Source of the DNA: Bacillota bacterium
Lineage (GTDB): Bacteria; Eremiobacterota; SpSt-956; JAKJGF01
Length of the DNA stretch: 7,599 bases
NCBI GenBank assembly: GCA_029555925.1
Contig: JAKPQU010000208.1
Location: forward strand, 1-7,599
Reading direction: 5' to 3'
This document shows positions 6,517 through 7,599 of this stretch, piece after piece. The notes beneath the pieces were generated by a model that was given only the letters and a program-made list of their open reading frames with translations, was not told where the DNA came from and made no database searches. Every line of letters begins with the position of its first letter. Positions within the stretch are counted from its first letter, which is position 1. The position numbers and the translations under genes were made by a program.

Positions 6517-7161
6517 TTAAAATGCAGGTATGGGAGTAACCTTTCTCTGGTTTCTGTCATATAAATATATTTCTAATCTTGCAGTTCTTACGGAAGCAAA
6601 GGTAATGAAATTACCATCGGCGCTTATAGAAGGATTTATATCGGGGAGAAAACTGTTCAGGCCGGGAACATCGACGAATCTCTTTTCCTTTGTATCATAG
6701 AGATAAATATTCCAGAAATGTTTTCCTGTCCTGTTTGATTGAAAAGCCAGAAAACGTCCGTCTCCGCTTAAGGACGGTGAAAGATCCCAGCCTTTACCGT
6801 GGAGACCGGGAAGATCAACAGGTTTTCCTTCTTTTCTGTCATACATGGCTATCTCTACATCTTTAATATCTCTTCCTTCTACAGTAATATTATTATAGGC
6901 TATATATCTTCCGTCAGGACTTATAGATGGATAGGCCCGTAATTTCATATCAGAAGTTCCGTCTGTAATGAATTCGTCACATAATATTTTCTCAATACCT
7001 GTAGTTTTCGGGGTAGATATCATAGAGCTGTACATGTAGAGTCCAAAAAATAAAAGATTTGTAATTAAAAGAATTGTAATGACAGAAAAATACTTCTTTC
7101 TTAAAGACATTCTTACAAGAACTGACCCTGCCATTAAAAGACTTTTGAAAAGTTTTAACAT
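6517..7161 (-). CDS. Membrane-anchored protein with three PD40/TolB-like beta-propeller repeats
   Basis: This 214-residue protein has a basic cytoplasmic N-terminus (1-24), one membrane segment (about 25-46, FSVITILLITNLLFFGLYMY) and a periplasmic part. That part has three TolB/PD40 motifs: YPSISPDGRYIAYNN (77-91), SPSLSGDGRFLAFQSNRTG (128-146) and NPSISADGNFITFASVRTA (176-194). The strand pattern (E/N)I(A/Y)(M/L)YD appears at 103-108, 151-156 and 197-202. TolB itself has a six-bladed propeller; three motifs are too few to close one, so it may oligomerise, be a remnant, or pair with another protein. The start is ATG 7161, because GGAGGT (7170-7175) is 8 bases upstream; an in-frame GTG at 7212 lies upstream of the predicted promoter. 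The gene is flanked by inverted repeats. Its function is unknown, but the repeat family often binds protein partners. Confidence 0.8.
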   Translation of the reverse strand: MLKLFKSLLMAGSVLVRMSLRKKYFSVITILLITNLLFFGLYMYSSMISTPKTTGIEKILCDEFITDGTSDMKLRAYPSISPDGRYIAYNNITVEGRDIKDVEIAMYDRKEGKPVDLPGLHGKGWDLSPSLSGDGRFLAFQSNRTGKHFWNIYLYDTKEKRFVDVPGLNSFLPDINPSISADGNFITFASVRTARLEIYLYDRNQRKVTPIPAF

Positions 7162-7169
7162 AAAAATAT

Positions 7170-7175
7170 ACCTCC
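7170..7175 (-). promoter_or_regulatory. Ribosome binding site of the PD40 gene
   Basis: Minus-strand GGAGGT lies 8 bases before ATG 7161. It decides the start against the longer frame from GTG 7212. Confidence 0.85.
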
Positions 7176-7194
7176 ATAACATGATTTCAATAAA

Positions 7195-7222
7195 ATTATA
7201 ACATATTATCACGTAAAAGCAA
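7195..7222 (-). promoter_or_regulatory. Predicted sigma-70-type promoter of the PD40 gene
   Basis: On the minus strand TTGCTT (7217-7222) and a perfect TATAAT (7195-7200) are 16 bases apart. Transcription would begin near 7188, leaving a leader of about 27 bases that contains the GGAGGT site. Confidence 0.6.
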
Positions 7223-7231
7223 TAATAAATA

Positions 7232-7252
7232 GTGAGTTGTAAAGAGTAATCT
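7232..7252 (+). repeat. Short degenerate heptad tract (GTGAGTT, GTAAAGA, GTAATCT)
   Basis: Three units begin GTRA at 7-base spacing, about ten bases upstream of the -35 box of the PD40 promoter. The tract is complementary at roughly 14 of 18 positions to part of the TCAC-sense array at 7364-7398, with the inverted-repeat copy between them. Alone it would be weak. Confidence 0.45.
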
Positions 7253-7272
7253 ATATATGAACGAAAATTAAC

Positions 7273-7342
7273 TATTTCAAATATATTAAATCGTTACGCG
7301 TAACGCGTAAAGCGTGACGCGAGGAAAGAGACAATTAATAAA
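7273..7342 (-). repeat. Right copy of the inverted repeat flanking the PD40 gene
   Basis: This is the diverged reverse complement of 6412-6480. Its core on the + strand reads CGTTACG, CGTAACG, CGTAAAG, CGTGACG (7292-7319), followed by the shared non-repetitive block GAGGAAAGAGACAATTAAT (7320-7338). The outer 18-bp arms of the left element are absent here. It lies between the divergent PD40 and lipoprotein promoters. Confidence 0.9.
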
Positions 7343-7363
7343 ATTCTATTTCATATAATATTT

Positions 7364-7398
7364 TTCACCCTTTACTCTTCACTTTTCACTCTTCACCA
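7364..7398 (+). repeat. Heptad array TTCACYY
   Basis: There are five in-phase units: TTCACCC, TTTACTC, TTCACTT, TTCACTC, TTCACCA. It is the same TCAC-sense family as 5603-5638. The last unit contains the predicted -35 box of the lipoprotein gene. Confidence 0.88.
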
Positions 7399-7420
7399 TC
7401 ATATTTTTTTATGATATAAT
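7392..7420 (+). promoter_or_regulatory. Predicted promoter of the lipoprotein gene, -35 box inside a heptad
   Basis: TTCACC (7392-7397, four of six to TTGACA) and a perfect TATAAT (7415-7420) are separated by the ideal 17 bases. Transcription would start near 7427, giving a leader of about 39 bases with GGGGAGG at 7451-7457. Confidence 0.6.
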
Positions 7421-7450
7421 ATTACTTGCAAATTTCATTCCATATTCTTC

Positions 7451-7457
7451 GGGGAGG
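7451..7457 (+). promoter_or_regulatory. Ribosome binding site that decides an ATT start
   Basis: GGGGAGG is a strong Shine-Dalgarno sequence. Eight bases downstream, in the frame of the lipoprotein, is ATT 7466. The only nearby conventional start, TTG 7461, is three bases away, out of frame, and stops after ten codons. Confidence 0.7.
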
Positions 7458-7465
7458 CGATTGTT

Positions 7466-7599
7466 ATTAATTACAGAGCTTTATATTTTATAAGTTTTTT
7501 TGTTATTTTATGTTTTATTGCGGGTTGCGGCGGCGGAGGAGGGGGAACGGTAAATCCTGTTGTAAATCCTACATCGGTTATCCAGCCAACTCCGACACA
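7466..7599 (+). CDS. Lipoprotein with polyglycine and Pro-rich N-terminus (3'-truncated by window edge; probable ATT start)
   Basis: This frame stays open to the window end. It encodes a lipoprotein signal (NYR, then hydrophobic ALYFISFFVILCF) with lipobox I-A-G-C, the lipidated cysteine being residue 21 counted from ATT 7466. Six glycines follow, then a Pro/Thr/Asn-rich linker (NPVVNPTSVIQPTPT), common in exported proteins where it spaces a domain from the membrane. The frame opens after a TGA at 7412-7414 and contains no ATG, GTG or TTG, so the best start is ATT 7466 at 8 bases from GGGGAGG; ATT 7460 is an alternative. A sequencing frameshift is the other explanation. The mature domain lies beyond the window, so function is unknown. 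It is divergent from the PD40 gene and has its own predicted promoter. Confidence 0.7.
   Translation, partial: MNYRALYFISFFVILCFIAGCGGGGGGTVNPVVNPTSVIQPTPT

Noticed and set aside
7161..7212. Longer PD40 start at GTG 7212
   Set aside because: It would lie upstream of the predicted transcription start and lacks a ribosome binding site; GGAGGT clearly serves ATG 7161.
7461..7493. TTG 7461 as start of the last gene
   Set aside because: It is out of the lipoprotein frame, stops after ten codons at 7491-7493 and is only three bases from the Shine-Dalgarno.
7529..7545. G-quadruplex in the G-rich run
   Set aside because: It is explained by glycine codons after the lipobox cysteine; runs are mostly GG, and no regulatory context is visible.

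Overview
The window comes from an AT-rich, diderm (outer-membrane-bearing) bacterium. This is inferred from a TolC-type outer-membrane channel, a lipoprotein periplasmic adaptor, an LptA/OstA-type protein and two predicted lipoprotein signals. I cannot assign a phylum from the sequence. Shine-Dalgarno sites are clear for most genes, and GTG and probably ATT act as start codons beside ATG.

Layout: positions 1-5548 (+ strand) are the downstream part of a tripartite ABC efflux/secretion operon. It runs from the last 21 codons of an ABC ATPase (1-66) through two ABC-2 permeases (202-1338, 1351-2472) and a lipoprotein HlyD-family adaptor with a very long coiled-coil hairpin (2647-4218) to a TolC-family outer-membrane channel (4241-5548). 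Together they would form one envelope-spanning pump of the YbhFSR/YbhG or YhiI-RbbA-YhhJ general type; the substrate cannot be read from the sequence. Convergent to it, on the - strand, are an LptA/OstA-like protein (5619-6353) and a short membrane-anchored protein with three PD40/WD40-like repeats (6517-7161). Divergent from the latter, a lipoprotein gene begins at 7466 and runs off the window; it has no ATG, GTG or TTG start and seems to start at ATT.

The most striking feature lies between the genes. Every intergenic gap longer than 60 bp carries short tandem DNA with a 7-bp period built around GTGA or its complement TCAC (units such as GTGAGTC, CGTCACG, CGTTACG, TTCACTT, AGTGACC). In three gaps a GTGA-sense array comes first and a TCAC-sense array second, so transcripts could fold back on themselves. 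The arrays supply the stop codons and last residues of the two convergent genes, a probable terminator stem, and the -35 box of the lipoprotein promoter, and one abuts a start codon that lacks a ribosome binding site. A related 134-bp imperfect palindrome sits downstream of the PD40 gene, and an inverted, diverged copy of its core lies upstream, so that gene is flanked by about 70-bp inverted repeats. Heptanucleotide tandem repeats (STRR) are known from filamentous cyanobacteria; whether these are related is open.
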